Shown here: piece after piece, positions 20,863 through 33,290 of the stretch
Layout: the number at the start of each line of letters is the position of its first letter
Position numbering within the stretch: the stretch's first letter is position 1
Assembly: GCA_026182355.1 (NCBI GenBank)
Contig: JAPFBL010001617.1
Coordinates: 7,069,001-7,133,000 of the forward strand
Direction: 5' to 3'
Length of the DNA stretch: 64,000 nucleotides
DNA from: Hermatobates lingyangjiaoensis
Taxonomy: Eukaryota > Arthropoda > Insecta > Hemiptera > Hermatobatidae
Program-made: the position numbers and the translations under genes
The notes under the pieces: model-generated
What the model was told of the DNA's origin: nothing
What the model saw: the letters and a program-made list of their open reading frames with translations, nothing else
Databases searched by the model: none

Positions 20863-21594
20863 TATGACATAAAAACTTTTATGATATTTTGACATCAGTT
20901 GCCATTATCAGTAGAGTGAATATCTGGGAAGGCAAGTAAAGAATGAATCTTTTGACAATATATCAATATATTTTAGTGATTTTTGTATTTTATCTGTGTG
21001 GTCTTATTTTAATCAGTTCATTAAATAGTATTCGATAACGGTTTGGAAATATGCCCATTTCACAATAAACATGCGAACAATTAATTTGCATGCAAACCAT
21101 ATTTGATATTCATCAGGCTATCATATAATTTTTATTAATTTACCTCATTGACCTCAAAATACAATGAAAAAATCAAGAGATCAATGAAAAAATGTATTTT
21201 ACCACGGTAAATGTATTACCAGTCTTCAGATTGTTTTAATGTCACGGTCATAGATTTTTTTAAAGAATGAAACATAATTTATGAATTGTTCGTTAACTTA
21301 ATATTTATTGATTTGTATATCTATTTATATATAGTCCTTATCTGAAATTCAACATTTATGAAATCCTTCTTTTATTCCTTTTTGCTGTAATGGAGGACTT
21401 TAGTCAAAAATCTTAGCTAAGTGATATTCCTGCTCCCTTGTTTCATAGTGTTATATATACATATCAGAGAAAATACCCACGACCATAAAATAAAATAGAA
21501 CAAGAAAAAGTATAGAATTTTATATCACGAAAATTTCTGTAATTGTAGAGCAGTGTTTATTTATCGTAACATTTCTTTCTATATATAATGTTGA
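20863..21594. other. AT-rich sequence, no gene recognised
   Basis: Nothing recognisable on either strand. Confidence 0.4.
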
Positions 21595-21645
21595 TATATA
21601 TATATATATAATCTAGGAGGCCTCAGAGCTTATTTTTTCTTCATT

Positions 21646-21996
21646 CTAATTCTTCCTACGACATGTTGTCTCATATACATATCTTAGGTGTTGCTGGTCT
21701 GAATACTGGGCGGTGACAGTGTTGGCTTGGCGAGTAGCTGGTGGTTGGTCACCTAGTAGCTGCAGTGTGCGTGAAACCCCCGTGTGTTGACGATTAATTA
21801 ATGGGTTGTGCTTCATGATTTTCATGGCTTCATATATTTGCAGTCTGGCTGGATCATTAATTTTCTTTAAAATGATGGTGTTTTGAACAAGGTCCTGGTG
21901 GGTGAATTTTCTTCCATATTCCTCGAAGGTGTGTCTGGCGATGGCTCCTGCTTGCAAGTGCATGGTCAGTCGTCGTGAGAGTGTGGTCGATGTCAT
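21646..21996 (-). pseudogene. PLE C-terminal fragment (third family), minus arm
   Basis: It encodes TTLSRRLTMHLQAGA, then FTHQDLVQNTIILKK and a tail ending CRRKN. TTLSRRLTMHL is shared with PLE1, so this is the GIY-YIG-proximal C-terminus of a related family. It is 5'-truncated within the domain. Confidence 0.75.
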
Positions 21997-22001
21997 TAAT
22001 T

Positions 22002-22239
22002 AAAGAAAATTAATGATCCAGCCAGACTACAAATATATGAAGCCATGAAAATCATGAAGCACAACCCATTAATTAATCGTCAACACACGGGGGTTTCACG
22101 CACACTGCAGCTACTAGGTGACCAACCACCAGCTACTCGCCAAGCCGACACTGTCACCGCCCAGTATTCATCCCAGCAACACCTAAGATATGTATATGAA
22201 CAAAATGTCGTAGGAAGAATCAGAATGAAGAAAAAATAA
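22002..22239 (+). pseudogene. PLE C-terminal fragment (third family), plus arm
   Basis: The frame KKINDPARLQIYEAMKIMKH... to the stop at 22239 duplicates the end of the minus-arm protein with a few substitutions and an altered last dozen residues. Confidence 0.7.
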
Positions 22240-22260
22240 GCTCTGAGGCCTCCTAGATTA

Positions 22261-22291
22261 TATAAAGAAGAATAAATAAATAAATAAATAA

Positions 22292-22342
<51 letters not shown>

Positions 22343-22345
22343 AAA
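22261..22345. repeat. (AAAT)n and (TA)n microsatellite
   Basis: Compound simple repeat separating two palindromic modules. Confidence 0.9.
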
Positions 22346-22371
22346 CAGGAAAACGATCCAAAAGGACAACA

Positions 22372-25035
22372 AACGTTTCACGATGAATCACAAACACAGA
22401 ACTAAGGAACAAACACACTTACTGTCTCAAATTTCCGTTTGAACCGTCATCAGGAGAGTTGAGAAAGGGACACCAAGAGCACTTGTGAAGCGACGGTTGG
22501 AGACCAACAGTGTTGTCACACGCGTGCCCAGTTCAAGTGAGGTAACAGAAATTAACTAAGAATAAGCTAAGAAATAGAAAGTGAAAATGAAGAAAATTAG
22601 GAAATATAAATAAAAAACTTAAAAGGCAATAATTAAGAAAATAAGAGGAAAATATCTGAAACAAAATCAAATCCAGGAATATAAATAATAGATACATAAG
22701 TAATAATAATGATGAGGATGATTGAAATAAAGTTGTATATGAAATAATAAAAAAAAAATCTGGAGTGGCCTGCACTCAACTTTACTATAAGTAAACTTAA
22801 TATCAATGTTCTTGTGTATATAATATATAATGTCTCATTTAAGCATAATGTAAACATTTAAATGGGAGATGCTTATTAGTCTTTCATTTCTGAGGTAGTA
22901 CAGATAGTGATTGATCCACTTATCAATAGATAAGCTTATTTTTGTACATCCCACAGCTGATCTAAATAATCTTATTGGTATAACTACAGCAGTAATAACA
23001 TTTTTGAAAAGCCAAAGTGAAAATTTCTTGATACGAAATAATCTCCTACAAGAGAACATGGCGTTTGTTCAAATAACCAGTGGATTTCTTATATCGGTTA
23101 CTTGACCTCCTTCTACATTAAATATTTAAGTCAAATTTTCAAATTTAAATCAGAAAAATACTCTTATTTTTTCTGAAAAACATCATAAACATCCATGAAG
23201 AAATGTCGTTTTAAGATTATTTATAATTAAGGATATACAATAATTACATCTATTAATCTTCAAACGAAAGATTTCCATTTAGAATTATGTTTTACATTTT
23301 TGGTTTTTTATAGAATTGTTATACTGGGAATTTTAAGGCTTCTTAGTGTTTATTAAAATCATTTTCCTTCCCCTTTATCGAAAATCATATATACCAATTT
23401 TCTCTGAGTGAGTGTTATCTTTTTTCCTGCGTCTTGTACTCTGTTATAAGCTTGCTATGAATGTATATTGGGAAAAAATATATTAGTAATTAACCAGTTT
23501 ACGTACTCAACTCAAAGTCGAAGCCAGGTATTCAATATAATTTAAATCATTTATAGTTGTGAGCTTCTAATTTTTGAAAATAATAAATAAGAACTATTAG
23601 ACTAGAAAGTGTAATTTTATCTCAGTGGTTTTGCTCAAAAAATTTCTAAGTCAATGTAAATATTGCAAAAAAATATCAAAAATTTGACAAGTATAGCAGG
23701 TGATCCCTTAGTCTAGGATAAACAAACAGTTTTTATAGCTTTATTGCTCTTTCCCTTAATTGAAACTTCATGAATATTTTTTTATGAATTGGTAATTTTT
23801 TGTTCCATTTATGGTCAAATTTTCATGAGTTTTTAATGAGCCGTTTAGTGTCAAAAAAACATTTTCTGAAACAGGAATCCTACTTTAACGCCTCTTTTTG
23901 GTGAATGTTATTTTGAAAAGAATTATTTCAAATCATTTTCCATATAATGTTCTATTTTTATGGATAGTTTCATTTTGATCCGTCAAACGGTATGTCTTGT
24001 ATCGCTCTCACAAGCTTTGAGATTGAATTATAAGTCAAAATTATTAGATTTTATTGAAAAAAAAATATTTTCCGTTGTTTTAAAATTTTGTTTGTTCCAT
24101 TTGTAACCTCAAAGATAATACCAACATTTCAAAACTCTTGGGTTATCAGTTTAGGAGAAAATAAAGTTTTCTAAAAAACGGTTTTTGGCAAAAAAAGTGA
24201 CCTTCCCGTCATGTATAATTCTTCCCAAACAATAGTGATCTGCTTCTCTATGAAGCCCATTTTTGTGTAAAATATCAACTTGATTCATCAAAGATACTGG
24301 ACCGCAGCCTGGTAACAAGCAATGCAACCCACCCACCCAGACACACACGGACATCATCGAGGAAACTTCATAAAACAACTTCAGGGACCTCAAAACATGT
24401 AATTCCGTCAAAATCTTGAGATCAAATTTTTTCACGATCCCTATACTTTACTTATAGTAAAGTAATAATAGTCAAAGGTAACTAATCTCTAACCATTCAG
24501 AAAAGCCCTACCTTTTTAAATTCAAACCTGTTTTAAATTCAAACGCTCTTAATGCGCGTTGCAAACCAGGTTTGAATTTAAAAAGGTAGGGCTGTTCTGA
24601 ATGGTTAGAGATTAGTTTACCTTTGACTATTATTTTTTTATTATTATCCTTTTATTTTTATCTTAAATTATTATTTTTTCAACTTTATTCCAATCATCCT
24701 CATCATTATTATTATTATTTAAGTACCTATTATTTATATTCCTGGATTTTATTTTCTTTCAGATATTTTCCTCCTATATTCTTAATTATTACCTTTTAAG
24801 TTTTTTTATTTATATTTCCTAATTTTCTTCATTTTCACTTTCTATTTCTTAGCTTATTCTTAGTTAATTTCTGTTACCTCACTTGAACCGGGCACGCGTG
24901 TGACAACACTGTTGGTCTCCAACCGTCGCTTCACAAGTGCGCTTGGTGTCACTTTCTCAACTCTCCTGATGACGGTTCAACCGAAAATTAGAGATAGTAA
25001 GTGTGTTTGTTCCTTAGTTCTGTGTTTGTGATTCT
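22372..25035. repeat. Large palindrome (about 470-bp arms) interrupted by family A
   Basis: The left arm is 22372-22757 continued at 24463-24530; the right arm is 24566-25035. The outer parts carry the type 2-like box: minus core 22432-22453, plus core 24966-24986 (CTGATGA, CGGTTCAACCG, AAAATTAGAG, then AGTAAGTGTG). The inner part is T-rich then CCTTTTTAAATTCAAACCTG at the turn. Copy A2 sits in the left arm only, so it inserted after the palindrome formed. Confidence 0.85.
22758..24462 (+). mobile_element. Family A repeat, copy A2
   Basis: TCTGGAGTGGCC start and ACTTTACTTATAGTAAAG end. Flanked by TAATAA-type sequence on both sides; the host palindrome arm is contiguous when it is removed. 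About 1.7 kb, non-coding, with a CACCCACCCAC microsatellite near 24325. Confidence 0.8.
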
Positions 25036-25209
25036 GGGCATTCACGATCTTCAGACTGAGAGATTCGATTCTACGGACTAACTTCCTGCTAACAGGCTTC
25101 AATTCGAAAAGGAGTTGGCCAAGTGACATGTTAAACAAAATGGATTAAGAAAGATTAATATAAATACTTCTATTTGTGAAAGATTAATAAAGAGCAAGAA
25201 ACAAAGCGG
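25036..25209. other. No gene recognised
   Basis: Sequence between the palindrome and the PLE relic; probably further decayed PLE, but no motif is clear. Confidence 0.3.
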
Positions 25210-25395
25210 TTAGAATAAAAAGTAATCTACATTATTCTGTTTCACTGTTACATCTAGAAAGTTAAGGATTTTGTTATTACTTAATTCTTTAGTAAACTTT
25301 AACACGGAGGCAGTTTGAAATGAACATCGCAATTCTTGATTCTGTTCTATATTATCTGTCATTATGAAACAGTCACTATGAAACAATAAACTTGT
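25210..25395 (-). pseudogene. PLE reverse-transcriptase relic
   Basis: The minus frame reads DCFIMTDNIEQNQELRCSF ... VLKFTKELSNNK, ILNFLDVTV, matching the segment after YVDD in PLE1 (DCFVISNNIEQ ... INFLDVNI). The catalytic Tyr-Val-Asp is lost. A stop lies at 25210-25212. Confidence 0.65.
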
Positions 25396-25777
25396 GGTTT
25401 ATGGGGAGCATCGTTTGTAAGGTTCTTATATTTTGTATGGCACATATTTGTTGCTTGCAAAGGCTGTAAAACTAGTATAGTTGTATATACTTATATACAA
25501 CTGTATATAGTTATATATAGTTGTATTAGTTAGGCCACTTTCCTAGTATTAGTAAGTATATTGGAATACTCTGAAGATGTTCAATGGAGACAGAAACGTT
25601 GGTTAATTGTAAAAAAAAGTTATTTTAGTATATAATTCAGAATAATATCATGCATCGTGAAAACATATGGGTAATTGTTATTTGATATACCTGAAAATTG
25701 CAAACAACTGATAGGAAGGCTAGAAAAGTTATCTAGAAAAGTGACAAGAACAAGGATCCAGAAAGAATTTAATGCAA
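25396..25777 (+). repeat. Type 13 hairpin box in AT-rich sequence
   Basis: CTGAAGA at 25572 is followed by TGTTC-aatg-GAGACA and GAAACGTTGG; the stem is imperfect. The rest is AT-rich with TATA-type palindromes (25480-25530). Confidence 0.4.
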
Positions 25778-25900
25778 TATATATATATATATATATATAT
25801 TCATGACTCAAAACATGAACATGACTAGAATGATGAATCAACAGAACAAATCACTCACTACGATCAATATTTTAAGATGTAGTACATCATCAGGAAAAAA
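25778..25900 (-). repeat. (TA)n and degenerate hairpin box
   Basis: A TA tract at 25778-25800, then a minus-strand core 25870-25893 (CTGATGA, TGTA-c-TACA, AAAATATTG). Confidence 0.45.
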
Positions 25901-26687
25901 TGAAAGCATAATGCATCTAACGCTCTTTTCATCTTCTATTCAGACATCTCCTGATGAAAATACTTTTCACAATATCAAATTTAGTAAGTATTTAGATTTT
26001 TGGTATACCTGTGATATCACGTTTACTCGTGTAATAAAAATAAAGGTCTAAACCACAGTAATGAATTCTGAAGTGATATTAAGACCTTTTGACCAAGCAG
26101 TGTTTGTCATGTCAATACTGATAATTTAAAAACGTATGAAATGGAAATATTATGATTTGATATGTTCATTGGTTCATATATATTTTTTTCTTATAAACAT
26201 GGAAATCCTCTTGAAGGTGATATAGGTAGTTCATCATTTATATTTGAACTCTTGTTTAAATGTCTTCTTGTTTACATTCTGATATAAATATATTTAAAGA
26301 ATATGCCAGGATTAATTATTCAATAATTTATTATTTTGACTTTATGCTACTCAAGTTTAAATGAATTGGTTTAACTCATCCACTTGTTTCTCTTTCATAC
26401 TCTCATCCCTGAATCTTGCCACATTACATTTGTTGAGCCTCTTATTACCATCTTGACCTATATTACAAAACTTGCTCATATCATTGCTATGTAATTATCA
26501 TTTTCTATATTAGTACGTCCGTATATACTTATCTTTATCATACCAGATCTCTGTCACTCAAAAATTAACAGGTTGTTGATCCGAACCTCCAGGTGACCAC
26601 CCGATCGTGAATTCATCTGTATGGAAACCAAGTACTTCCAGTACTTGGAAGTCACTATATATTTTGCTGCAGTCACATTAATTAACC
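25901..26687. other. No gene recognised
   Basis: AT-rich sequence without recognisable features. Confidence 0.4.
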
Positions 26688-26695
26688 TTTGGTGA

Positions 26696-27549
26696 CAGTG
26701 GCGTAGCAAGGGGTTACCAAAGGGGTTACTTCCTTGATTGTAAGGAAGTGGTGATCCGGCCCGGGTGGCACGTGCCAGGGGGCGGCATTTTAAGGGGGAA
26801 AAATGAAAAATAGAAAAAGAATTAAAATACTAAAAAGTTATCAAAAAAACTTGAAATTCTGTGCCAAAATGAGTTTTAAGGTCGTAATTGTTTTTATGTT
26901 TTGTGTGTGTAATACTGTTTTAAACGGATTTTTCTACTGTAATATTTGCAAAACAAATAATATTTTTTGCATAATTATTTTGTACAAATAGCATTATACA
27001 TATTTTTTGTATATATAAAATACAAAGTTTGTCAATCTATCCACTATAGAAATAAAACTGGAGACATTTAGATACAAAGAGATTTATAACACTTTTTTCG
27101 AGGGAATTGACTACGGTATTTTGATCAGGGCCCTTTTTTGGGATCTACCGCCCATGACCAAAACGCCGGGGCATTATCTATCGTCTGGGCAACGCCGGGT
27201 AGATCAGCTATTTAAAAATAAATTTATTTTAAATTTTTTAAAACTACTTACTTAAAGGAGTTGAAAGTTTATTATGCTTGTTTGCGTAGTCAGTTAATTT
27301 AATTTAATAATTTTTTTATGATTTGTTTATTATACGTTTTTGTTTCGGAAAATCTTTGGTTTTCTTTGATGACGATTGTATATGTATACGGAACTGGGAC
27401 TAATAACAGCAGTCCGAAATTAGATTCTTGAAATTAAATATATATAATAAATAAATATTTTGAGTACTTTCTGAAATTTTGAAAGTTAACCGATTATCAG
27501 CGGGGGGGGGGGGGCGCCCTGGGAGGCAAAAATAGTTGTTATGCCAATG
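26696..27549. mobile_element. hAT-like element with exact 8-bp TSD
   Basis: The 854-bp element has CAGTGGCGTAGCAAGG at the left and TTATGCCAATG at the right. The 8-bp target duplication TTTGGTGA is exact (26688-26695 and 27550-27557). It is non-coding, with GC-rich subterminal blocks and a run of about 14 G near 27502. Remnants of the same family lie at 57725-58176 and 61409-61735. Confidence 0.85.
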
Positions 27550-27711
27550 TTTGGTGATTATAATTTGGTTAACAGAAATTTGATGATATAACAAATCACA
27601 GAATCGTAGATATCTTCTTACCTATCGTTGCACTGACGTTTTCAAGACAATCTATGTCATGTCTTGAAAATCTATCAATCAGACTCTCACTGATCATATA
27701 AATCGTCTTTC

Positions 27712-29637
27712 TCTTGTCAATCAGTCGTTTCAGTTTGCACGTGCAACACATTAAGCTGTTTATATAGAATTTAATGCATAATGCGTGTAACGCTTACATA
27801 ACATTATGTTGGGTTGACTCATTTAAAGTTAAATATAAAATCCTTATTTCTTGAATTCAGTGTCCACATTCAAATCGCCTCTGTAGTAGATAGTGTTGTA
27901 GATCTTCTTTTATACACCTACCCAGTACACTAAATCTCTTCCATGGCCGCCAAGACAACTCGGTAGTACTAGTAAATCAATTCTTTCAGCAGTATTGAAG
28001 AGCTTAATTTATTTTTGTGAGGTCTAATTATTTTGTTAGACCTTATGCATTGGTTTCCAAGTTAAAAGTGAACTATTTTCCCGGTTAAGAAAGATTAAAA
28101 AGAGTATTTAAACTAATTTAAATATATATATATATATTCTTTACCTCTATCACCTTAAACAATCTTGGATGAATGGGATACTGAATGGAGTGGTTGTTAC
28201 ACACTCGAAGGATACCTCCCCAACTGGAGGCTACTAAAGCTTGTATAATGTTAGGCCAATGGGCCACAATCTGGAAGTATGTTGGAACGAAAAATCTAAA
28301 GGTATATTCAGCAATTCTATTATCAATTATTTCAGAGATTTAAATGAACTGACGCTGCGGAATTATATAAATAATAGTCATGGTACATCAGATTTCTATG
28401 TTATGTTTTTTCTAGTCGCAAAAAAAGTTGTCATATGTTATATACTTATATTAGAAATGTAATCCAAGTCTGTGTAAACAATTATTTTATATAAACAACC
28501 CATTTCAAACACACAGTTCTTTTAAGGTAACATAAACTATTATGATGATGGAATGGACTGTCCACAACCATTGATATAACTTAAACAAGAACACTGCGTA
28601 TTTAGAAATTGTGTATATAAAACATTTTTATGTGGAGACGTATTATAGCAATATAGCAGATTTTGAATGGAGTACCGATTCCCACTCTGATCTTAGTTCA
28701 TACTACCGCGATCGTTACGATTACTGAATACGTCTCCCGAGTACTTTAATATTTATATAGAGGTACTAAACTTCATTTTGTATGCATACAAGAGTGTTTA
28801 TAAATACTTAAATATATTTCTATTTATGAGTCTTTCAAAATAATACTTACATATAAAGTGACATAGTCTAACGCAATTTTTAATTGTTTTATTTTTTTTT
28901 AAAAAATATTGTAAATAAATTATCAAACTAATATAATAAAATACATTCCTTTAACAATTTAACAAAAAAAAAAAGCTACCTATGTTTCAGACGAAATTGC
29001 AAAAAATCTGGTGTAATCTACATGTAATCAACAAAAAACAATAGAGACATTATGAAGCTATCAGAAGTCATTTGATTGCAACGGAGTCGCGCTTTAAAAT
29101 ACACAAAAATGTCAACTAATAGTTGATTAATTCGTTTGATTTGTGGTAATGAAACATGCTTGTCTTGTTGAGTTTATATCTTGAAATGTAGTTAATTAAT
29201 AATGCTTAATTTAGATTGTGAACCACTCCCCCCCTCCGCTCTTCCCTCTAATTTGTTCTGGGGAGGAGGGGGACTGGATTTACGAAGAGATCCAGTAAAG
29301 AAGTGATTTACTCAAAATAATTAAGCTCACAAAATTCAGTTAAGCTCTTCAAAACTGCTGAACGAATTGATTTACTAGTACTACCGAGTTGGCTTGGCGG
29401 CCATGGAAGAGATTTAGTGTACTGGTTTGGAGTGTAAAAGAAGATCTACAATACTATCTACTATAGATGCAATTTGAAAGTGGACACTGAATTCAAGAAA
29501 TAAGGATTTTATAATTAACTTTAAAATGTTAACTCGTTATAAAGTTATGTAAGCGTTACACGCATTATGGGTTAAATTCTACACATACAGCTTGATATGT
29601 TGTTACGTGCCTACTGAAACGACTGATAAAGACGAGA
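27712..29637. mobile_element. Long-inverted-repeat element containing the 1-kb unit
   Basis: Arms of about 320 bp (27712-28035 and 29340-29637) are inverted copies, roughly 85% alike by eye, sharing CAGTCGTTTCAG, TTGAATTCAGTGTCCAC, CTTCCATGGCCGCCAAG and TAGTACTAGTAAATCAATTC. The interior holds the 1-kb unit plus a C-rich/G-rich pair near 29225-29275. No transposase is seen. It could be a foldback element or a non-autonomous long-TIR transposon; target duplications were not resolved. Confidence 0.7.
28133..29182 (+). repeat. 1-kb duplicated unit, copy 2
   Basis: Nearly identical to 15184-16232, starting at a (TA)n tract (28121-28137). The 73-codon frame at 28241-28462 is unchanged. High identity implies recent duplication or transposition. 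Confidence 0.8.
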
Positions 29638-30370
29638 AACAAAAAATTGTTGTGATTCATCGGAATATAGGGAAAAAAGAGTGCCAACCTCTGCTTAAGG
29701 TTTTTACTTTAACGATATTTCAGGTCAGATTAGAATTGAAGAAAAAGAGTAGGATATAAATTTTAAACAATATTTGAAGGTTCAATTAAATTTAAGAAAG
29801 AATAATTAAAAAATGCAAGAACTTGGGGGTGTAGCATATGTCCACTGATGCATGGGTGCTGTAGCACGCTAAATAGCAATGCTGTAGCACTATTCTAATC
29901 ATAGATGTCAAACGCAATTCAGGAATTGTTAAATTTTCCTTTGTTGTTAATTTAATATAGTTGCTAACTGTATTTAGAGAAATGTTAATAATATATATGA
30001 AAGGATAGGTTGGACATGTTTGTATGAGCTGAGTGGAAAAGATAAAATCATACTTCCATATTTCTTATGTTGTAAGATTGCAAAATCAATTTCCCACCAT
30101 TACTTCAACCACTCTCACTACGCAATCGCATAATTATTGTTCTTATTATCTTCGTTTCACTACAATAAAGGAAAATTTGTTGTATTTTACTTATACAGGT
30201 ATAAGTATACAATTTTAATGTATACTTTAAATATATACATTTTTGATGTTCAATTCGGTTGCACCATTTAATCATATATATGAAGTTTTATAAAATTCTC
30301 CTTCCTCCCTCCCTATCCATTTAAAAATCAACTTCCAAACCAAAGTAAGAAATCAGGAAAAATACTGAGA
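29638..30370. other. No gene recognised
   Basis: AT-rich; a short repeated TGTAGCAC word at 29830-29900. Nothing else is recognisable. Confidence 0.4.
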
Positions 30371-30920
30371 TCTTTTAACCGTAACAAGCGGTCTTCGACA
30401 AAGTGTTCAAAACTAATCAGTGTTCCTCTTGGGTGCATATCCATTAAGTTGATAGTAAGTTTTTTTGATTGGGAGGTGTTAGTCATATCAATGTACCAGT
30501 GTTTTTAGGTTTCACAACCCTTTGAAGGTCAGTTTTTGACTTGGCTATTATTTTTTTTACAAATAGGCTACTCACATGTGGACTTTTATAGTAATCGAAA
30601 CAGGTGTTACACGGAAAAAATATGCTTACAATATATGTTCGTATATATAAAAAGATTTCACATAAACACGTGAAATAACAATCAATGATCAAACCACAAT
30701 ATGAAATGGGAAAACAAGACTAAGATCTTTCAACCGTAACAAGCGGTCCTCGTCAGAGTCAAAAACCGAACTGAAACACTAGATGCAGAAAACATCTGGT
30801 GAGGGGTTGAGAAGAGTGGGAGGGAAGAGTGGTATTTTAAAAGGGTGAAAGCGCAGGAAAGGACAAATGTCCAGAAAGAGTTGTTTGGGGAAACAAAGGA
30901 CTACAGTAAGAAGAGTAAAA
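30371..30920 (-). repeat. Two type 8 hairpin modules
   Basis: Minus-strand type 8 boxes at about 30376-30402 (with GTCGAAG) and 30728-30756 (CTGACGAGGACCG ... CGGTTGAAAGATC). The second has the full outer sequence (ATCAATGATCAAACCACAAT). Between and after them is anonymous sequence. Confidence 0.6.
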
Positions 30921-30923
30921 AAA

Positions 30924-32527
30924 TCTGGAGTGGCCTACACTCTACTTTACTATAAGTAACTTAATGTCAAATTTCTTGAGTATATAACACATAACGTCTC
31001 ATTTAAGCATAACATAAATATCTAAATGGGATATAATTATTAGCATTGCATTCGTGAGGTAGTACAGATAGTGATTGAAGGACATATCAATTTATAAGCT
31101 TATTTTTGTACATCACAAATAATTTATTATTTGCAAATAATTTCATTAGTATAGCTACAGCAGTAATAACATTTTTGAAAAACCAATGTGAACATTTCTT
31201 GAAACGAAATATTATCCTACAAGAGAACATGGCTATTGTTCAAATAGCTAGTAGATTTCTTACATCGTTTACTTGACATCCTTCTACATTGAATATTAAA
31301 GTAAAATTTAAAACAGGAAAATACCCTTTTTTTCTCTGAAAAACATCTTAAACAGCGAAGAAAATGTTATTTTAAGGTGATTTTTTAATTAAAGATGTAC
31401 GATAATTACATTTATTAATCTCTAAACGAAAGATTTCAATTTTGAATTATCTTTTACATTTTTGGTTTTTAACAGAATTATTATACTGGGAATTTTATGG
31501 CTTCTTAGTATTTAATAAGATCATTTTCCTTCCCCTTTGTCAAATAACATATATACGAATTTTTTCACAGCGAGTGTTATTATTTTCCTGCACAATATTA
31601 TTCCTCTTACATCTCATATAAGTCAATACACTATTCAAATTGTTCCTTTATAAACATCAATTTTATCTCATTCACTCAAAAAATTTCTAAGTCAATGTAA
31701 ACAATGTAAAAAAATATAAAAAATTCGACAAGTATAGCAGGTGATCTCTTAGTCTAGGATAAACAAACAGTTTTTATAGCGTTATTGCTCTTTCCCGTAA
31801 TTGAAACTTCATGATTTTTTTTTATGAATTCCTAATTTTTTGTTCCAATTTTGGTCAAATTTTCATTATTTTTTAATGAGCCGTTTAGCGTCAAAAAAGA
31901 TTTTCTGAAAACAGAAATCGTGCTCTAACGCCCCTTTAGCGAATGTAATTTTAAAAAAAAATATCTCAACTCATTCTCCACATAATGTTCTATATATAGG
32001 CATAGTTTCATCTTGATCCGTCAAACAGTATGGCTTGTATCGCTCTCACTATGTTTGAGATTGAATTATAAGTAAAAATTTTTACATTTTATTGAAAAAA
32101 AATATTTCCCGTGGTTTTAAAATTCTGAGTATATTTTTTGTTTGTTGCATTTGTAACTTCAAACATAATGTCAAAATTTCAATACTCTAAGGTTATCAGT
32201 TTAGGAGAAATAAATGTTTTCTAAAAAACGGTTTTTGGCAAAAAAAGTGACTTTCCCATCATGCATAATTCTTCCCAAACAATAGGGATCTTCGTCTTTA
32301 TGGGGCTCATTTTTGTGTAAAATATCAACTTGATCCATCAAAGATTCTGGACCGTAGCGTGGTAACAAGCAATGCTAACACACTCACCCACCCACCCACC
32401 CACCCACACACACAGACATCATCGTAAAAACCTCATAAAACGACTTCTGGGACCTCAAAACATGTAATTCCGTCAAAATCTCGAGATCGAATTTTTTCAC
32501 GATCACTATACTTTACTTATAGTAAAG
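30924..32527 (+). mobile_element. Family A repeat, copy A3
   Basis: A full-length copy of about 1.6 kb, TCTGGAGTGG to TATAGTAAAG, with TAAAAA on both flanks. It supplies the Helitron empty site (about 31612-31630) and so serves as the reference copy. Confidence 0.85.
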
Positions 32528-32735
32528 TAAAAATACTGTATACATACTGTAACAAGAACTGTATGCATATTAAATGTCATTAATCTTTTTTTTTTCATTA
32601 TCACTATAATAAATACAAAAAAATATTATCATGTGTATTTCAAGAAGAGAAAATTTTCTATTTGTATTGGTAAAAAAATATAACATATAGTATGATTTTA
32701 TATTGCATCATAGTTATATTACAAAATTATACCTA

Positions 32736-32930
32736 TATATATATATATATCAATGATCAAACCACAATAAGAAATGGGAAAACAAGACTAAGTTGGGTTT
32801 TTGACTCTGACGAAGACCGCTTGTTACGGTTGAAAGATCTCAGTCTTGTTTTCCCATTTCTTATTGTGGTTTGATCATTGATTGTTATTTCACGTGTTTA
32901 TGTGAAAACTTTATATATATATATATATAC
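32736..32930. repeat. Type 8 palindrome between (TA)n tracts
   Basis: Arms 32753-32795 and 32840-32880; plus core 32807-32835 (CTGACGA ... CGGTTGAAAG). The left arm lacks the hairpin, as if the fold-back point lay inside the module. TA tracts at 32736-32750 and 32912-32930. Confidence 0.75.
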
Positions 32931-33113
32931 CATATATGGCTACACTGTTTGAGTGCTTCGGTTCGAACGCCAAGCCAGTCGTTATCAGCCTTTGGAGCGA
33001 TTCACATCTATTCCTGACGACGAGGACATCGAAATATAGTAGTGAGTTCAGTGATTTCTTTTCTATGTGTTCTTTTGAAATTCTAGTTTATATATATATA
33101 TATATATATATAT
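32931..33113 (+). repeat. Type 3 hairpin module
   Basis: Core 33014-33034: CTGACGA, CGA-ggaca-TCG, AAATATAGTAGTGAGTTC. It is a single-arm relative of the palindrome at 3962-4192 and ends at (TA)n 33091-33113. Confidence 0.6.
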
Positions 33114-33290
33114 CAATGTAATGAAAACGGTCCAAACCAAAAATTAGAGACCGTAAGTGTGTGTTTTTAATTTATCTATGTTTCTTTTTCTAAATTGAAC
33201 TATATTTGTCCATTTCAGATCGTATTTCCAACAAAAAGATATATAAATATATATATATAAATATATATATATTTATATATAAAATAATGT
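33114..33290 (+). repeat. Decayed type 2 module and TA-rich repeat
   Basis: AACGGTCCAAACCAAAAATTAG is a mutated type 2 stem; GTAAGTGTG and ATTGAACTATATTTGTCC follow as in the intact module. TA-rich imperfect repeats lie at 33238-33285. Confidence 0.5.

Larger units (their letters stand above)
21595..22260. mobile_element. PLE fragment inverted duplication (third family)
   Basis: Left arm 21612-21873 and right arm 21999-22250 are near-identical inverted copies around a 125-bp loop. Both encode the extreme C-terminus of a PLE frame. A TA tract lies at 21595-21611 and an (ATAA/TA) run at 22265-22340. Confidence 0.85.

Noticed and set aside
22533..22857. Leu/Ile/Phe-rich minus-strand frames as membrane proteins
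   Set aside because: They arise from A-rich sequence of the palindrome arm and cross the family A insertion boundary.
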